A DNA stretch of 64,000 bases. It comes from Gammaproteobacteria bacterium (GTDB lineage: Bacteria > Pseudomonadota > Gammaproteobacteria > Pseudomonadales > Pseudohongiellaceae). Positions 34,933-46,252 of this stretch are shown piece after piece. The first letter of the stretch is position 1. Every line of letters begins with the position of its first letter. The notes below the pieces were generated by a model, which made no database searches, was not told where the DNA came from, and saw only the letters and a program-made list of their open reading frames with translations. The translations under genes and the position numbers were made by a program. Location of the stretch: contig JAUXNX010000005.1 of the NCBI GenBank assembly GCA_030682575.1, forward strand, positions 62,001-126,000. The letters run 5' to 3'.

Positions 34933-35373
34933 TCAGGACTCGTGCTCACTGTCAGCCGCGAGCGCGCGATCAATCAGGGACGACAGGTACTGCCCTCTTG
35001 CAACGCTCTCGTCGTAATGGAACGTGAGTCGTGGCGTAATCCGCAAGGCCATCCTCTTGGCCAGCAACGTACGCAAATAGCCTGCCGCACTGTTGAGAGC
35101 TTTGATACTCTCTTCAATTTCCAGTTTGTCCAGAGCGCCGGTTTCCTTGAACAGCACACCCGGTGCAAGTCCCGCATCGCCGTCCACGGACCCCATCACC
35201 GTCACATATACATCCGCATACGCCAGATCTCGACTCAACTTCACGCCCGTCACAGAGACCATGCCAACGCGAGGATCATTGACCTCAAGTTGGATCAGCA
35301 CGGCCAGCTCGCGCTGCAACTGGTCGGAAACCTTCTGTACTCTGGGTGACATTCTTGGTGTTGCTTTAGCCAT
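34933..35373 (-). CDS. rbfA: Ribosome-binding factor A
   Basis: 146 residues. RbfA is a KH-fold factor needed for maturation of the 16S rRNA 5' end and for cold growth. Conserved: RVQKVSDQLQRELAVLIQLEVNDPRVGMVSVTGVKLSRDLAYADVYVTV (in part) and the central helix-kink-helix SAAGYLRTLLAKRMALRITPRLTFHYDESV (in part). The KH interdomain Ala (SAAGYLR) is intact. It lies between infB (55 bp upstream) and truB in the conserved operon. Confidence 0.96.
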   Translation of the reverse strand: MAKATPRMSPRVQKVSDQLQRELAVLIQLEVNDPRVGMVSVTGVKLSRDLAYADVYVTVMGSVDGDAGLAPGVLFKETGALDKLEIEESIKALNSAAGYLRTLLAKRMALRITPRLTFHYDESVARGQYLSSLIDRALAADSEHES

Positions 35374-35428
35374 TCGCTTTACCGGTCCGCAGGGTGAGCT
35401 CGCGCGTCAACCTGCGTCCTTTCTCAAT

Positions 35429-37990
35429 TTATTCCAGCGTTCGTGCAACCTCGGTGGTTTGATACACCTCGATCTTGTCGCCAATCTGCACGTCGGTGTA
35501 ATTCTTGACACCGATACCACACTCCATGCCCATACGAACCTGAGATGCCTCGTCCTTGAATCGACGCAAGGATTCCAGTTCGCCTTCGTAGATCACGACG
35601 TTGTTGCGCAATACCCGAATCGGTTTATTGCGATACACCGTGCCTTCGACAACCATGCTGCCGGCAATCTGACCGAACTTGGGCGAATTGAAGACATCGC
35701 GCACCTCTGCAACGCCGAGAATCTCTTCACGCAATTCCGGTGACAGCATGCCTCCGAGGATCGCCTTGGCATCATCGATCACGTTATAGATGATGTTGTA
35801 GTAGCGCAGCTCCAGGCCTTCGTTCTCGATGATCTCGCGCGCACTCTTGTCTGCACGGACGTTGAAACCAACGATCATGGCTTTCGAAGTAGCAGCCAGG
35901 TGCGCATCCGTCTCGGAGATACCACCGACGCCTGCTGACACAATGTTGACCTGCACCTCTTCCGTTCCAAGCTTGTGCAGCGAGGAAACGATGGCTTCAA
36001 GGGAGCCGCGTACGTCAGTCTTCAGCACAATGTTCATCACACCAACATCAGCTCTGCCGATGCCAGCAAACATGGATTCCACCTTGTTGGTCTGTTGCAT
36101 GGCAACCTTGTTGTCCTTGTGTCGCTCACGGCGCAACTGCGCAACTTCCCTGGCCTTCTTCTCATCAGCCACGACCACGAACTCGTCACCCGCTTCCGGA
36201 ACACCGTTCAAACCAAGAATTTCAACAGGAATCGAAGGTCCTGCTGATTTCACAGACTGACTCATCTCGTCGATAAGGGCTCGAACGCGTCCAAACTCGT
36301 GACCAACCAGCACCATGTCACCCACTTTCAGTGTACCGTTCTGTACCAGCACAGAAGCAACCGGACCGCGACCTTTGTCGAGTCTGGATTCGATCACAAC
36401 ACCTTTACCGGGCGCATCCACGAATGCTTTCAATTCCAGAAGCTCAGCCTGCAACAGAATGGCCTCAAGCAACTGCTCAATCCCCTGGCCTGTGTGAGCA
36501 GAGACTTCGACGAACTGTGTATCACCACCCCAGGCGTCGGAGATTACATTCAATTGGGCAAGCTCATTACGCACACGATCCAGATCGATATCCGGTTTGT
36601 CTACCTTGTTGATGGCAACAACCAGAGGAACACCCGCAGAGCGTGCATGCTGAATGGCTTCTTCGGTCTGTGGTTTGACACCATCGTCCGCCGCCACTAC
36701 CAGAACAACTACATCGGTGGCCTTGGCGCCGCGTGAGCGCATCGCGCTGAACGCCGCATGCCCCGGAGTATCGAGAAAGCAGATCATGCCACCGGGAGTT
36801 TCCACGTGATATGCACCGATGTGCTGTGTAATGCCACCAGCTTCGTGTGACACCACCGTCGCCTTGCGGATGTAGTCGAGCAGCGACGTCTTGCCGTGGT
36901 CGACGTGCCCCATGACGGTGACAACAGGCGCTCTTGCAACAGAAATTCCGCCACCATCGTAGGAGATGGATTCGTAGAGGCTCTCTTCAAGTGCGTCCTC
37001 GGACACAAATCTGGCCGTATGTCCCATTTCTTCAATAAGCAGTGTCGTCGTATCCTGATCCAGCACTTGATTGATGGTCGCCATCACTCCCATCTTGAAG
37101 AGCATCTTGACGACTTCAGCCGACTTGACCGACATCTTCTGAGCCAGATCGGTAACCGAATTGGCTTCCCCTATAGTGATCTCGCGGGAAATGAATTCAG
37201 TTGGTTTCTCGAAACCATGCTGTTTGGTGCCACGAGCCTTCTTGCGACCTCCACGGCGACCACGCGGGCCATCACCGTACTCGCTGTCTTCCAGTACAAA
37301 GTCATCTGTCGCAACACGGCCTTTGGCGCCCTGCTTTCTGGCAGGCGCCTTGTCTTTCTTGCGGAACGCATTCTTGTCATCGTCCTTGTCGTCGCCGTCC
37401 TTTCTAGCGCCCTTGGGGGGCTCGCTCTTCGGCGCTACGGTGGTGCGATTGCGAGTATCTGTCGCATCGGCAGCCTTCTTCTCCGGCTGTGCGTCAGGGG
37501 CAGATTTTTCGGTAGCGCCTGCCTTGATCTCGTCCTTGGCATCCGTTTCCTGTGCAATAGCCGCCTGATCATTGGAAGTCTGTGCCGGTTCCATCTGCGC
37601 GGTGAACTCCTGCTCATTGACCTGCAGCTCGTCGGCCTGCTCGGCCGAATCTGCGCCACCGGCACTGTCTGTCTGCAGTTCGCTACGCTTTACGTAAGTA
37701 CGCTTCTTGCGCACTTCCACGGCAACAGTCTTGCCGCGACCATGGCTGGACGCCGACTTCAAAGTCTCGACTGTCTTGCGCTTCAGAGTAATTTTCTTCG
37801 GAGCAGCATCGGTTGCTTCCGTGTCGCCATGACTGCGACGCAGGAACAGCAGGAGTGTGTTCTTGTCCTCATTGGAAATTGGGTCATCCGCCTTCGTATG
37901 GGGCAGACCTGCTTCTTTCACCTGGGAAAGAAGTCTCTCCACGGGAACTCCAACCACTTTGGCGAGTTCACTGACTGTTACATCTGCCAT
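35429..37990 (-). CDS. infB: Translation initiation factor IF-2
   Basis: 853 residues. The N-terminal IF2N domain ([27 protein letters not shown]) is followed by a long charged, low-complexity linker rich in K/E/D (about 75-260), a second IF2N-like part ([24 protein letters not shown]) and the GTPase. The G domain has [19 protein letters not shown] (P-loop, about residue 360), DTPGHAAF and INKVDKP. The C-terminal beta-barrel binds initiator fMet-tRNA. No internal start was evaluated. It follows nusA by 84 bp and precedes rbfA. ATG at 37990 has AAGGAG about 8 bp upstream. Confidence 0.98.
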   Translation of the reverse strand: MADVTVSELAKVVGVPVERLLSQVKEAGLPHTKADDPISNEDKNTLLLFLRRSHGDTEATDAAPKKITLKRKTVETLKSASSHGRGKTVAVEVRKKRTYVKRSELQTDSAGGADSAEQADELQVNEQEFTAQMEPAQTSNDQAAIAQETDAKDEIKAGATEKSAPDAQPEKKAADATDTRNRTTVAPKSEPPKGARKDGDDKDDDKNAFRKKDKAPARKQGAKGRVATDDFVLEDSEYGDGPRGRRGGRKKARGTKQHGFEKPTEFISREITIGEANSVTDLAQKMSVKSAEVVKMLFKMGVMATINQVLDQDTTTLLIEEMGHTARFVSEDALEESLYESISYDGGGISVARAPVVTVMGHVDHGKTSLLDYIRKATVVSHEAGGITQHIGAYHVETPGGMICFLDTPGHAAFSAMRSRGAKATDVVVLVVAADDGVKPQTEEAIQHARSAGVPLVVAINKVDKPDIDLDRVRNELAQLNVISDAWGGDTQFVEVSAHTGQGIEQLLEAILLQAELLELKAFVDAPGKGVVIESRLDKGRGPVASVLVQNGTLKVGDMVLVGHEFGRVRALIDEMSQSVKSAGPSIPVEILGLNGVPEAGDEFVVVADEKKAREVAQLRRERHKDNKVAMQQTNKVESMFAGIGRADVGVMNIVLKTDVRGSLEAIVSSLHKLGTEEVQVNIVSAGVGGISETDAHLAATSKAMIVGFNVRADKSAREIIENEGLELRYYNIIYNVIDDAKAILGGMLSPELREEILGVAEVRDVFNSPKFGQIAGSMVVEGTVYRNKPIRVLRNNVVIYEGELESLRRFKDEASQVRMGMECGIGVKNYTDVQIGDKIEVYQTTEVARTLE

Positions 37991-38074
37991 TCAAGATACT
38001 CCTTATTACACTTTCCGCTAAACTCGATTGCCTGTCTTTCCGAACGCATCCAACGATTACTTCTCAACCGGGGT

Positions 38075-39562
38075 TTATTCGAACCAGGGCGCTCGAGCCG
38101 TCATGATCAACTTACCGGCACGCTCTTCATTCATTTCTTCAATATCCATCAATTCATCTACCGATTGCTCTGCGAGGTCTTCCATGGTGAGAACACCCTT
38201 GCGAGCCAGTGCAATAGCGAGGGTTTCATCCATGCCTTCCATGTTCAGCAGGTCATCAGCGACTTTGGCGCCGGACAGCCCCTCTTCCGAAGCTATCGCC
38301 TGCGTGAGCAGGGCATCCTTCGCACGATTGCGCAATTCATTGGCGATGTCTTCGTCGAAACCATCAATGCTGAGAATTTCATCGAGAGGAACATAGGCAA
38401 TCTCTTCCAATGATGTAAAACCCTCTGCAACCAGAATCTCGGCAATGTCCTCATCAACATCCAGTTTCTCGACAAACAGTTCGATGAAACCACTGCTTTC
38501 CTGTTGCTGTTTCTCTAGTGCGTCAGCAACGCTCATGACATTGATTGTCCAGCCTGTCAGCTCGCTCGACAACCGCACATTCTGACCGTTGCGACCGATG
38601 GCCTGGGCAAGATTGTCTTCTTCCACTGCCACATCCATCGTGTGGCTGTCTTCGTCAACGATGATGGATGCCACTTCCGCAGGAGCCATGGAGTTGATAA
38701 CCAGTTGCGCGGGATTGTCGTCCCACAAAATGATATCGATACGCTCATTCGCCAGTTCGTTGGACACGACCTGCACGCGGGAACCACGCATGCCAACACA
38801 GGCGCCAACAGGATCGATACGGCCGTCATTGGTGCGTACTACAATCTTGGCCCTGGAACCTGGATCACGCGCAGCGGCCTTGATCTCAATAACCTCTTCT
38901 GCAATCTCCGGCACTTCAATTTTGAACAGTTCGATCAACATTCCAGGCACAGTGCGACTGAGGAATAATTGTGGGCCACGTGGCTCTGAACGCACATCCA
39001 GCAAGTACGCGCGAATGCGATCACCTACGCGAAAGTTCTCACGCGGAATCATGTGCTCACGCGCCAGCAGTCCTTCTGCATTTCCCCCCATGTCAACCAG
39101 TACGCTTTCACGCGTGACTTTCTTGACCGTTCCGGAAATAAGCGAACCAATCTTGTCGATGTATTCGGCGATGATGATGTCGCGCTCGGCTTCGCGTACT
39201 TTCTGCACGATGACCTGTTTGGCGGTCTGCGCTGCAATACGTCCAAATTCAATGTTCTCGATCTTCTCTTCCCAGACCCCACCAATCTCGAGCTCTGGAT
39301 TCTTTTCCCTGGCCTGCTCCAAAGTCATCTGAAAACCTTTGCCAACAAACTCCTCTTCGCTGACTACATTCCATACTCGGAAAGTTTCATATTCACCAGT
39401 CTTGCGGTCGACACGAACGCGACAGCTCATCTCTTCACTTTCGTAAAATTTCTTGGTTGCAGTAGCCAACGCGGATTCAATGGCTTCGAAAATTACTTCG
39501 CGTGAAACGCCTTTCTCATTCGAGACAGCGTCTGCAACCATCAGAATTTCTTTACTCATCAT
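38075..39562 (-). CDS. nusA: Transcription termination/antitermination factor NusA
   Basis: 495 residues. NusA binds RNA polymerase and modulates pausing, termination and antitermination. Order: N-terminal polymerase-binding domain ([28 protein letters not shown]), S1 domain ([25 protein letters not shown]), two KH domains ([40 protein letters not shown]), and two acidic helix-hairpin-helix repeats (after about 350) typical of gammaproteobacteria. The first of two adjacent ATGs is used (AAGGTG upstream); the second would shorten it by one residue. In relatives NusA represses its own operon at leader terminators, and two such terminators are present upstream. Confidence 0.97.
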   Translation of the reverse strand: MMSKEILMVADAVSNEKGVSREVIFEAIESALATATKKFYESEEMSCRVRVDRKTGEYETFRVWNVVSEEEFVGKGFQMTLEQAREKNPELEIGGVWEEKIENIEFGRIAAQTAKQVIVQKVREAERDIIIAEYIDKIGSLISGTVKKVTRESVLVDMGGNAEGLLAREHMIPRENFRVGDRIRAYLLDVRSEPRGPQLFLSRTVPGMLIELFKIEVPEIAEEVIEIKAAARDPGSRAKIVVRTNDGRIDPVGACVGMRGSRVQVVSNELANERIDIILWDDNPAQLVINSMAPAEVASIIVDEDSHTMDVAVEEDNLAQAIGRNGQNVRLSSELTGWTINVMSVADALEKQQQESSGFIELFVEKLDVDEDIAEILVAEGFTSLEEIAYVPLDEILSIDGFDEDIANELRNRAKDALLTQAIASEEGLSGAKVADDLLNMEGMDETLAIALARKGVLTMEDLAEQSVDELMDIEEMNEERAGKLIMTARAPWFE

Positions 39563-39654
39563 AATCGTGTCACCTTACTCAAGAGGTCATCATTCCATTT
39601 ACTGCAAGGCTTTGTCTGGACCACTGCAGTCAAACCAGGATTGCATTCACCTGG

Positions 39655-40107
39655 TCAGAACACCAGGTTTGCCTTATCAATAGCCGATGCAGGAAGCATG
39701 TACTCCTTGTCATCAACCAGCAGGCAGACCACGTCCGCCTCGACTTTCTGTATTACACCTTTGAACTTTCGTCTTCCTTCGAGCGGTGTGCGAAGACGCA
39801 CTGTCGCCACGCTGCCGACATAGCGTTCGAACTGCGACAGCTCAAACAAGGGCCTGTCCATTCCTGGAGAGGAAACCTCAAGCGTGTACTCACCTGCAAT
39901 TGGATCCTCAACATCAAAAATGCCGCTGATCTGACGGCTAACCTTCTCGCAGTCGTCGATGGTAATGCCATCACCATCTTTGTCTATATAAACTCTCAGT
40001 ACGCTGAAACGCCCCTGCACAATATGTTCAACACCCCACAGCTCCACGCCCAAGGCACTCACTGTTGGTCTGATCAGATCGGAGATCAGGGTTATACTGT
40101 TGCTCAA
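39655..40107 (-). CDS. rimP: Ribosome maturation factor RimP
   Basis: 150 residues from a TTG at 40107. That start is chosen because GGAG sits 6 bp upstream and the protein then begins at the family's usual position (LSNSITLISDLIRPTVSALG). A GTG at 40128 is possible but lacks a ribosome site. RimP is needed for 30S subunit maturation. Conserved blocks: VELWGVEHIVQGRFSVLRVYIDKDGDGITIDDCEKVSRQISGIFDVEDPI (in parts: SVLRVYIDKDGDGITIDDC; ISGIFDVEDPIAGEYTLEVS) and SSPGMDRPLF. It is the first protein gene of the nusA-infB operon. Confidence 0.93.
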   Translation of the reverse strand: MSNSITLISDLIRPTVSALGVELWGVEHIVQGRFSVLRVYIDKDGDGITIDDCEKVSRQISGIFDVEDPIAGEYTLEVSSPGMDRPLFELSQFERYVGSVATVRLRTPLEGRRKFKGVIQKVEADVVCLLVDDKEYMLPASAIDKANLVF

Positions 40108-40174
40108 TACCAACTCCAATGCTTGCACTGATCCATGAACCAGAAAAAAGACCAGAAAAAACCAAATCGCAGAA

Positions 40175-40198
40175 ATAAAAAATGGGCCTGCGGCCCAC
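40175..40198 (-). terminator. Leader terminator (attenuator candidate) before rimP
   Basis: Minus-strand stem TGGGCC-GCA-GGCCCA followed by six T then ATTT. It lies about 70 bp upstream of the rimP start and is the second of two terminators between tRNA-fMet and rimP. Confidence 0.85.
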
Positions 40199-40292
40199 TC
40201 CTGAAATACGAACTTGTAGCATCGGAATCACAAATGAAAACTCCGATGTGGAGCATAACAGCCCGGCACTGCAACGCTGATTCCGCGCCTAA

Positions 40293-40314
40293 TAAAAAGC
40301 CCCTGATGGGGCCT
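40293..40314 (-). terminator. Terminator directly after tRNA-fMet
   Basis: Minus-strand stem GCCCC-ATCA-GGGGC followed by TTTTTATT, starting 17 bp after the tRNA 3' end. With the second terminator at 40175-40198 it recreates the tandem-terminator leader known between metY and the nusA operon in E. coli. Confidence 0.88.
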
Positions 40315-40328
40315 CTTATTTCCTAAGT

Positions 40329-40405
<77 letters not shown>

Positions 40406-40506
40406 ACAAATCATGAAATCTTGTGATCAACCGCTGTCCTGTCCGCGGACACTGTCAATGAACTGGCTCGCCCCATCAACAGCCTGCTCTATTCACAGGG
40501 GCACGA

Positions 40507-40536
40507 ATTATACTGAGCCGCTACTACCAAGGTCAA
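40507..40536 (-). promoter_or_regulatory. Promoter upstream of tRNA-fMet
   Basis: Minus strand: TTGACC (40531-40536), 18-bp spacer, perfect TATAAT (40507-40512), then TCGTGCCCC. The GC-rich stretch after the -10 is typical of stringently controlled stable-RNA promoters. It is about 100 bp upstream of the tRNA. The rest of the 214-bp spacer 40406-40619 shows no other feature. Confidence 0.8.
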
Positions 40537-40619
40537 GCAGAAGCTCGGCAAACATACTAAAAGTCCAAGACAATGAAAACTGATCAGACTGTCAATCTCA
40601 ATCTGGCCCTTTCTTAAAT

Positions 40620-40705
40620 TGGTGCCGAAGGCGAGACTTGAACTCGCACGACCATGGGTCACTACCCCCTCAAGATAGCGTGTCTACCAATTCCACCACT
40701 TCGGC
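40620..40705 (-). tRNA. leuU: tRNA-Leu (GAG anticodon)
   Basis: 86 nt with encoded CCA and the long variable arm of class II tRNAs. Acceptor GCCGAAG/CTTCGGC, D arm GTGGTGGAATTGGTAGACAC, anticodon stem CTATC/GGTAG enclosing TTGAGGG (anticodon GAG, reading CUC and CUU) and T arm GAGTTCAAGTCTC. It follows secG by 49 bp on the same strand, so is likely cotranscribed with tpiA-secG. Confidence 0.96.
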
Positions 40706-40754
40706 GCACTTTGAAATCCGGAGCGTTTCAATGCTCCTCCCGCGATGTACCCAA

Positions 40755-41159
40755 TCAGGGGTTTGTCGCTGGGGTACTTGCGGCATCCGCCGGCACAACG
40801 GGAATATCCGCTGCACCAGAGGTGCCTTGCCCTGCATCAATCTGAGGAATATCAGACACTGGGCTTACAGGCTGGGTAAGCAGAGCAGGATTCACAATCG
40901 GTAATCCGTCCACTATTCCAGTACTGGTGTTCTGCTTGGCAAAAATCGCCAAAGTAAGACTAGTAATGAAAAACACAGTTGCTGCAACCGAAGTGGAGCG
41001 CGTCAGAAAATTGCCCGAACCCGAGCTTCCGAATACAGTTTGCGACGCTCCACTGCCAAACGCAGCACCAGCATCGGCACCTTTGCCCTGTTGCAACAAC
41101 ACCAGACCCACTATGGCAACTGCCACGATCACGTGCACCACTACAACAATCGTTTCCAT
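40755..41159 (-). CDS. secG: Preprotein translocase subunit SecG
   Basis: 134 residues. SecG is the small two-helix subunit of the SecYEG channel. Helix 1 ([22 protein letters not shown]), the conserved [28 protein letters not shown] loop (in part [20 protein letters not shown]) and helix 2 ([16 protein letters not shown]) are present. An Ala/Pro/Thr-rich tail of about 50 residues follows, as in other gammaproteobacteria. It starts 2 bp after the tpiA stop, so the two are coupled. Confidence 0.96.
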   Translation of the reverse strand: METIVVVVHVIVAVAIVGLVLLQQGKGADAGAAFGSGASQTVFGSSGSGNFLTRSTSVAATVFFITSLTLAIFAKQNTSTGIVDGLPIVNPALLTQPVSPVSDIPQIDAGQGTSGAADIPVVPADAASTPATNP

Positions 41160-41161
41160 TT

Positions 41162-41917
41162 TCAGCTCACACTTTTACAAATCGTTATGAATTCGTTGGC
41201 CTTAAGGGAAGCGCCACCTATCAGCCCACCATCGATATCGGACTGGGCGAAAATCTCTCTGGCATTGGTGGCATTCACGCTGCCACCATAAACAATACGG
41301 ACTTGGTCCGCCACCTTACTGTCGTGTTGTGCTATCAGATCTCTGATAAAACGGTGCATCTCCTGCGCCTGCTCAGGTGTTGCAGTTCGACCAGTGCCTA
41401 TGGCCCAGACTGGCTCATACGCGATAACGGCCCCACTCATCGCATCCGCACTGCAGGACGCGAGAACTGCATTCAGTTGGGCAGCAACCACTTCTTTGGC
41501 CAGACCTGATTCTCGTTGCTGCAGCGTCTCACCCAAGCAGAGAATCGGCGTCATCGCATGCGATTGCAGTGCCGTGAACTTCTCTGCTACCTGAGCATCG
41601 GTCTCACCCAGCAGCTGCCTGCGCTCCGAATGCCCAATAATTACATATTGCACGGAGAAATCAGCCAGCATCGAGGCCGCAATCTCGCCAGTAAAAGCAC
41701 CGAACGGTTGGCTGTGAACATTTTGCGCACCCAGAATAATTCCGGCTCCACTCAGCATCTGCTGGCTCATTTGCAAATAGGGCGCAGACGGACATACTAC
41801 TACTTCCACGCCATCAAGCCCTTCACCAACACTGCCTACCAGTGCCTTCAACAGCTCCGTAACCGTCTCCCTGGAGCCGTGCATCTTCCAGTTTCCAGCG
41901 ACTAGACTTCGGCGCAT
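41162..41917 (-). CDS. tpiA: Triosephosphate isomerase
   Basis: 251 residues, a complete TIM barrel that interconverts glyceraldehyde 3-phosphate and dihydroxyacetone phosphate. Active-site residues are visible: Asn-Lys in [10 protein letters not shown] (N-terminus), His in [11 protein letters not shown] (about 95), Glu in [21 protein letters not shown] (about 167) and the phosphate-binding [10 protein letters not shown] and IGGASLKA. It is directly upstream of secG and 105 bp downstream of glmM, the standard order in Pseudomonas-like genomes. Confidence 0.98.
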   Translation of the reverse strand: MRRSLVAGNWKMHGSRETVTELLKALVGSVGEGLDGVEVVVCPSAPYLQMSQQMLSGAGIILGAQNVHSQPFGAFTGEIAASMLADFSVQYVIIGHSERRQLLGETDAQVAEKFTALQSHAMTPILCLGETLQQRESGLAKEVVAAQLNAVLASCSADAMSGAVIAYEPVWAIGTGRTATPEQAQEMHRFIRDLIAQHDSKVADQVRIVYGGSVNATNAREIFAQSDIDGGLIGGASLKANEFITICKSVS

Positions 41918-42022
41918 TCATGATACCTGTGCAGAGGGGTTTCAGTCTGACATCGGGAAAACGGGGCGCCAATATAACCAAGTTGCCAAGTGCTTGCAAC
42001 CTCCTCACACACCCCATGAAAT

Positions 42023-43387
42023 TTATGCCGACGCCTGTGTTGCCACGACATCGGCAAGTTCCTGCGCGAGCTGAGCAACCAGCTCGCCATCCTCTCCCTC
42101 AACCATTACTCTCACGACAGGCTCTGTCCCCGATGGACGCAACAGCACCCGCCCCTTCTTGCCGAGTCTTGCCTCTACCGCTTTGACGGCACTACTGACT
42201 GCCGGGTTGTTAAGCAGATCCTGCTTGCCGGACAACCGCACGTTGATCATGGTCTGAGGGTACTTGCTCATCTTGTTGCACAATTCATGAAGAGTGGTTT
42301 CGCAGCTTACGATGGCGTACAGAGCCTGCAGGGACGACACAATACCATCACCTGTGCTGGCAACATCCAGACATATGACGTGGCCGGAGGATTCACCACC
42401 AAGGCTCCACTTCCTCTGTTGCAAACCTGACATGACGTGACGATCACCCACACTGACTCTCTCGAACGGGATGTCCAAGGCTTCCAATCCCAATTGCAGA
42501 CCGAGGTTGCTCATGACGGTGCCTATCACTCCACCGAAGTCGACATTGCGGCGCCGACGATCGCGTGCAATGAGATAGAGTATCTCGTCGCCGTCAACGA
42601 TATTGCCCAGATGATCGACCATGATCAGACGATCACCATCACCATCAAATGCCACTCCGAGATCGGCCTTTGTTGCCAGCACCTCTTGCACAAGACGCTG
42701 AGGAGAAGTCGAGCCACATTGGTCGTTGATGTTCAGCCCATCCGGTGAGGCGCCTATCGTCTTGACGTCGGCACCCAGCTCCAGAAATACGTTACTCGCA
42801 ATGTTGTAGGTTGAACCGTGGGCACAGTCGACCACAATCTTCAACCCGCTCAGTTTGACGTCCGAAGGGATGGTGCTCTTGCAGTATTCAATATAACGAC
42901 CGCTTGCATCGCCAATCCGTGAGGCTTTGCCGATAGACTGAGAGTCAACGGTAGTGATAGGCCGCTCAAGGTACTCCTCAATGGCAAACTCGATTTCATC
43001 GGGCAGCTTGGTACCATCACCGGAGAAAAACTTGATGCCATTATCATGGTACGGGTTATGGGACGCGCTAATCACGATACCGGCCTGGGCACGAAAGGTT
43101 CGGGTCAGATATGCCACAGCTGGCGTTGGCATAGGTCCGAGCAGATTGATATCCACACCTGCAGAGGTAAGTCCCGCCTCCAGCGCGGCTTCGAACATAT
43201 AGCCGGAGATACGCGTATCCTTGCCAATCAAAATCTTGCTGCGCCCACGTTCCTTCTTCGCGAATACTTTACCTGCTGCCCAGCCCAGCTTGAGCATGAA
43301 GTCGGGGGTTATAGGGTATTCCCCAACGCGCCCACGAATACCATCGGTACCAAAGTACTGTTTTTCCGACTTCGTTGTTTTTGTCAT
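42023..43387 (-). CDS. glmM: Phosphoglucosamine mutase
   Basis: 454 residues. GlmM converts glucosamine 6-phosphate to glucosamine 1-phosphate for peptidoglycan and LPS. The phosphoserine loop [23 protein letters not shown] (in part [16 protein letters not shown], about residue 108), the metal loop [13 protein letters not shown], the sugar-binding [10 protein letters not shown] and the phosphate-binding [15 protein letters not shown] are all intact. It lies 15 bp after folP in the conserved ftsH-folP-glmM cluster. Confidence 0.98.
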   Translation of the reverse strand: MTKTTKSEKQYFGTDGIRGRVGEYPITPDFMLKLGWAAGKVFAKKERGRSKILIGKDTRISGYMFEAALEAGLTSAGVDINLLGPMPTPAVAYLTRTFRAQAGIVISASHNPYHDNGIKFFSGDGTKLPDEIEFAIEEYLERPITTVDSQSIGKASRIGDASGRYIEYCKSTIPSDVKLSGLKIVVDCAHGSTYNIASNVFLELGADVKTIGASPDGLNINDQCGSTSPQRLVQEVLATKADLGVAFDGDGDRLIMVDHLGNIVDGDEILYLIARDRRRRNVDFGGVIGTVMSNLGLQLGLEALDIPFERVSVGDRHVMSGLQQRKWSLGGESSGHVICLDVASTGDGIVSSLQALYAIVSCETTLHELCNKMSKYPQTMINVRLSGKQDLLNNPAVSSAVKAVEARLGKKGRVLLRPSGTEPVVRVMVEGEDGELVAQLAQELADVVATQASA

Positions 43388-43402
43388 TGTTTCACCTCTA
43401 TC

Positions 43403-44269
43403 CTATATTCCGGCGACAGCGCGATGCACCTTGATAGCATCAACAGTCGCAGCCACGTCATGTGTTCTGATAATCGCAGCACCGCCAATCAGCGCATGTA
43501 TCGTCGCCGCCAGACTGCCGGCAAGCCTGTCTTCAACGCCCCTGTTCACCACATTGCCGATCATGGATTTGCGGGATATCCCCACAAGCAATGGCAGCCC
43601 AAACTCCTTGAAACGGGACAGGTGCCTCAGTAACTCATAGTTGTGCTGGAGCGTCTTGCCGAAACCAAAGCCTGGATCAATCAGCAACCGGCCGCGATCT
43701 ATTCCAGCTTGTATACACTCTGTAATCCGTCGCTCAAGGCAGGCGTAAACTTCATCCACCACGCTCGCATAAGCGACATTTTTCTGCATGGTGTCCGGTT
43801 CGCCGCGCATGTGCATCAAGCAGATCCCTGAATCTGCGTCCTTGACAGCCTGAATCGCCCCGGCGCGAGTCAACGCACGCACATCGTTGATGAGCCCTGC
43901 TCCGGCCGCAAGTGCCATGCTCATGACTCGGGGAGAACTGGTATCCACGGATATCACCACATCCAACCTGGTCACAATAGCCTCAATTACCGGGAGCACG
44001 CGGTCAATCTCCTCCTGCTCCGACACTTCTGCGGCACCGGGACGAGTGGACTCACCCCCAACATCAACGATCAGTGCGCCATCCCTGACCATTGTTTCAG
44101 TGCACTCAAGTGCTTTATCAATGGATACACGAAAGGCCCCCGAATCATCTGCTTTCCGGAGTCTGCCTCCATCGGAAAATGAATCGGGAGTGGCATTCAG
44201 AATGCCCATTACCCTGGGTGTGGATAGGTCGATGATGCGATCACCGACCTTGAGTGAAGTGTTACTCAA
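43403..44269 (-). CDS. folP: Dihydropteroate synthase
   Basis: 288 residues. FolP condenses p-aminobenzoate with dihydropterin pyrophosphate and is the sulfonamide target. Visible: VMGILNATPDSFSDGG, LIVDVGGESTRPGAAEVS, ISVDTSSPRVM, GLINDVRALT, LMHMRGEPDTMQ, IDPGFGFGKTLQHN, VGISRKSMIG and the closing TIHALIGGAAIIRTHDVAATVDAI (in parts). All substrate-binding motifs are present. It begins 48 bp after the ftsH stop. The folK gene, which makes its substrate, is also in this window near 63 kb. Confidence 0.97.
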   Translation of the reverse strand: MSNTSLKVGDRIIDLSTPRVMGILNATPDSFSDGGRLRKADDSGAFRVSIDKALECTETMVRDGALIVDVGGESTRPGAAEVSEQEEIDRVLPVIEAIVTRLDVVISVDTSSPRVMSMALAAGAGLINDVRALTRAGAIQAVKDADSGICLMHMRGEPDTMQKNVAYASVVDEVYACLERRITECIQAGIDRGRLLIDPGFGFGKTLQHNYELLRHLSRFKEFGLPLLVGISRKSMIGNVVNRGVEDRLAGSLAATIHALIGGAAIIRTHDVAATVDAIKVHRAVAGI

Positions 44270-44317
44270 TGCAGATACCGGACCCTGTTCCTGCTGACAG
44301 ACTGGGAAAGCTATCTA

Positions 44318-46252
44318 TTAATGCTCGCTTGCCGGTCCGCCAATAGTGCTGTCGTTGGGCTTGCTGTCGGCAGACCTTGTGTCGGCACGGGCTGAGCCTG
44401 AACCCGAATCATCGCTCGTCCAGTCGGCCGGAGGACGCGGCCTGCGCCCCGCCATGATGTCGCCGATCTGATCAGCATCAATCGTTTCGTACTCAAGCAG
44501 AGCATCTTTCATCAACTCAAGCTTGTCACGATTGTCTTCGAGAATGCGCTTTGCGCGGCTGTAGCAGTCGTCAATGATACGCTTGATTTCCTCGTCGATA
44601 ATCTTCGCGGTTTCGCCGGAATGGGCCTTTGATTGCGAGCCAGCTGAGCGTCCAAGAAATACTTCACCATCATCTTCGGCATACATCAGCGGACCCAATT
44701 TCTCGGACAATCCCCACTTGGTGACCATGTTGCGCGCCATGTCAGTGGCACGCTGTATATCATTGGAAGCACCGGTGGTCACACCTTCCGAGCCCAGCGT
44801 CATCTCTTCTGCTATACGACCACCATAGAGGCTGCAAATCATGCTGAGTATGCCCTGCTTGCTAAGGCTGTAACGGTCTTCTTCTGGCAGGAACATGGTG
44901 ACACCCAACGCGCGACCACGGGGAATGATACTGACCTTATAAACCGGGTCATGCTCTGGCACCATGCGACCCACGATGGCGTGACCCGACTCGTGATAGG
45001 CCGTGTTGAGCTTTTCCTTGTCGGACATGACCATTGATTTACGCTCGGCGCCCATCATGATCTTGTCCTTGGCCTTCTCGAACTCTTCCATCGAAACCAG
45101 TTTGCGATTGCCGCGAGCCGCGAACAGCGCTGCTTCGTTGACCAGGTTTGCCAGGTCTGCTCCAGAGAAACCGGGAGTACCCCGTGCAATTACAGAGGCG
45201 TTGACGCGTTCGTCAATAGGCACCTTACGCATATGCACTTTCAGAATCTGTTCACGACCACGAATATCCGGCAGACCTACCACGACCTGACGATCGAAAC
45301 GGCCCGGTCGCAACAGCGCAGGGTCAAGAACGTCCGGGCGGTTAGTGGCGGCGATGACGATGATGCCGTCATTGGCCTCGAACCCATCCATTTCTACCAG
45401 CAATTGGTTCAGAGTCTGCTCGCGTTCGTCATGACCACCGCCAAGACCAGCGCCCCGGTGACGACCAACTGCGTCGATTTCGTCGATAAAGATGATGCAG
45501 GGAGACTGTTTCTTTGCCTGATCGAACATGTCGCGGACGCGGGATGCGCCCACACCCACAAACATCTCCACGAAATCGGAGCCAGAAATGGAAAAGAAAG
45601 GCACCTTGGCTTCACCGGCAATGGCCTTGGCCAGTAACGTCTTACCAGTACCCGGCTGACCGACCATGAGGATGCCACGAGGAATACGGCCGCCCAAACG
45701 CTGAAACTTGTCAGGCTCGCGCAGGAAGTCTACCAGCTCTTTCACATCTTCCTTGGCTTCGTCGACTCCGGCGACATCAGCAAAAGTGACTTTGATCTGG
45801 TCTTCGCCCAGCAATTTGGCCTTGCTCTTGCCAAAAGACATGGGTCCGCCTTTGCCACCGGCGCCGCCACCCTGCATCTGGCGCATGAAGAAAAAGAACA
45901 ATCCAATGATGATCAGTATGGGAAAGCTGGCCACGAGCAACTGCGACCAGATGCTCTGACGTTCTGGCTCAGAACCGATGATTTCGACACCGTTGTTGAA
46001 GAGATCGTCCAGAAGCTGGTCATCACCGATCATCGGAATCGTGGTCGTGAACTGAGTGTTGTCCATTCTGCGGCCGGTCACGGAAATCCCCGCAATCACC
46101 ACCGAACGAACTTGTCCGGCCCGCACTTCCTTGACGAAATCTGAATACGTGACAGAGGTACTGCTGGTTTCCTGATTGATGTTGTTGAACACCGTCAGTA
46201 GCACTGCTGCAATCACCATCCAGAGAAGTAAATTTTTTGCCATATCATTCAA
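44318..46252 (-). CDS. ftsH: ATP-dependent zinc metalloprotease FtsH
   Basis: About 644 residues. FtsH is a hexameric inner-membrane AAA+ protease for membrane and regulatory proteins, including LpxC in relatives. N-terminus [21 protein letters not shown] (helix 1) and a second helix ([18 protein letters not shown], about 110) flank a periplasmic domain. AAA motifs: [13 protein letters not shown] (Walker A, with Gln where most have Pro), [15 protein letters not shown] (Walker B) and the pore-loop segment [15 protein letters not shown]. Protease zinc motif: [10 protein letters not shown]. The start is uncertain: TTG at 46252 has GGGGG upstream and matches the E. coli N-terminus best; ATGs at 46243 and 46267 are alternatives. 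Confidence 0.95.
   Translation of the reverse strand: MNDMAKNLLLWMVIAAVLLTVFNNINQETSSTSVTYSDFVKEVRAGQVRSVVIAGISVTGRRMDNTQFTTTIPMIGDDQLLDDLFNNGVEIIGSEPERQSIWSQLLVASFPILIIIGLFFFFMRQMQGGGAGGKGGPMSFGKSKAKLLGEDQIKVTFADVAGVDEAKEDVKELVDFLREPDKFQRLGGRIPRGILMVGQPGTGKTLLAKAIAGEAKVPFFSISGSDFVEMFVGVGASRVRDMFDQAKKQSPCIIFIDEIDAVGRHRGAGLGGGHDEREQTLNQLLVEMDGFEANDGIIVIAATNRPDVLDPALLRPGRFDRQVVVGLPDIRGREQILKVHMRKVPIDERVNASVIARGTPGFSGADLANLVNEAALFAARGNRKLVSMEEFEKAKDKIMMGAERKSMVMSDKEKLNTAYHESGHAIVGRMVPEHDPVYKVSIIPRGRALGVTMFLPEEDRYSLSKQGILSMICSLYGGRIAEEMTLGSEGVTTGASNDIQRATDMARNMVTKWGLSEKLGPLMYAEDDGEVFLGRSAGSQSKAHSGETAKIIDEEIKRIIDDCYSRAKRILEDNRDKLELMKDALLEYETIDADQIGDIMAGRRPRPPADWTSDDSGSGSARADTRSADSKPNDSTIGGPASEH

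Noticed and set aside
36896-38413. A 505-codon plus-strand open frame opposite infB and nusA.
   Set aside because: It is a shadow of the conserved minus-strand genes; no domain, no ribosome site, and low-complexity composition mirrors the IF2 linker.
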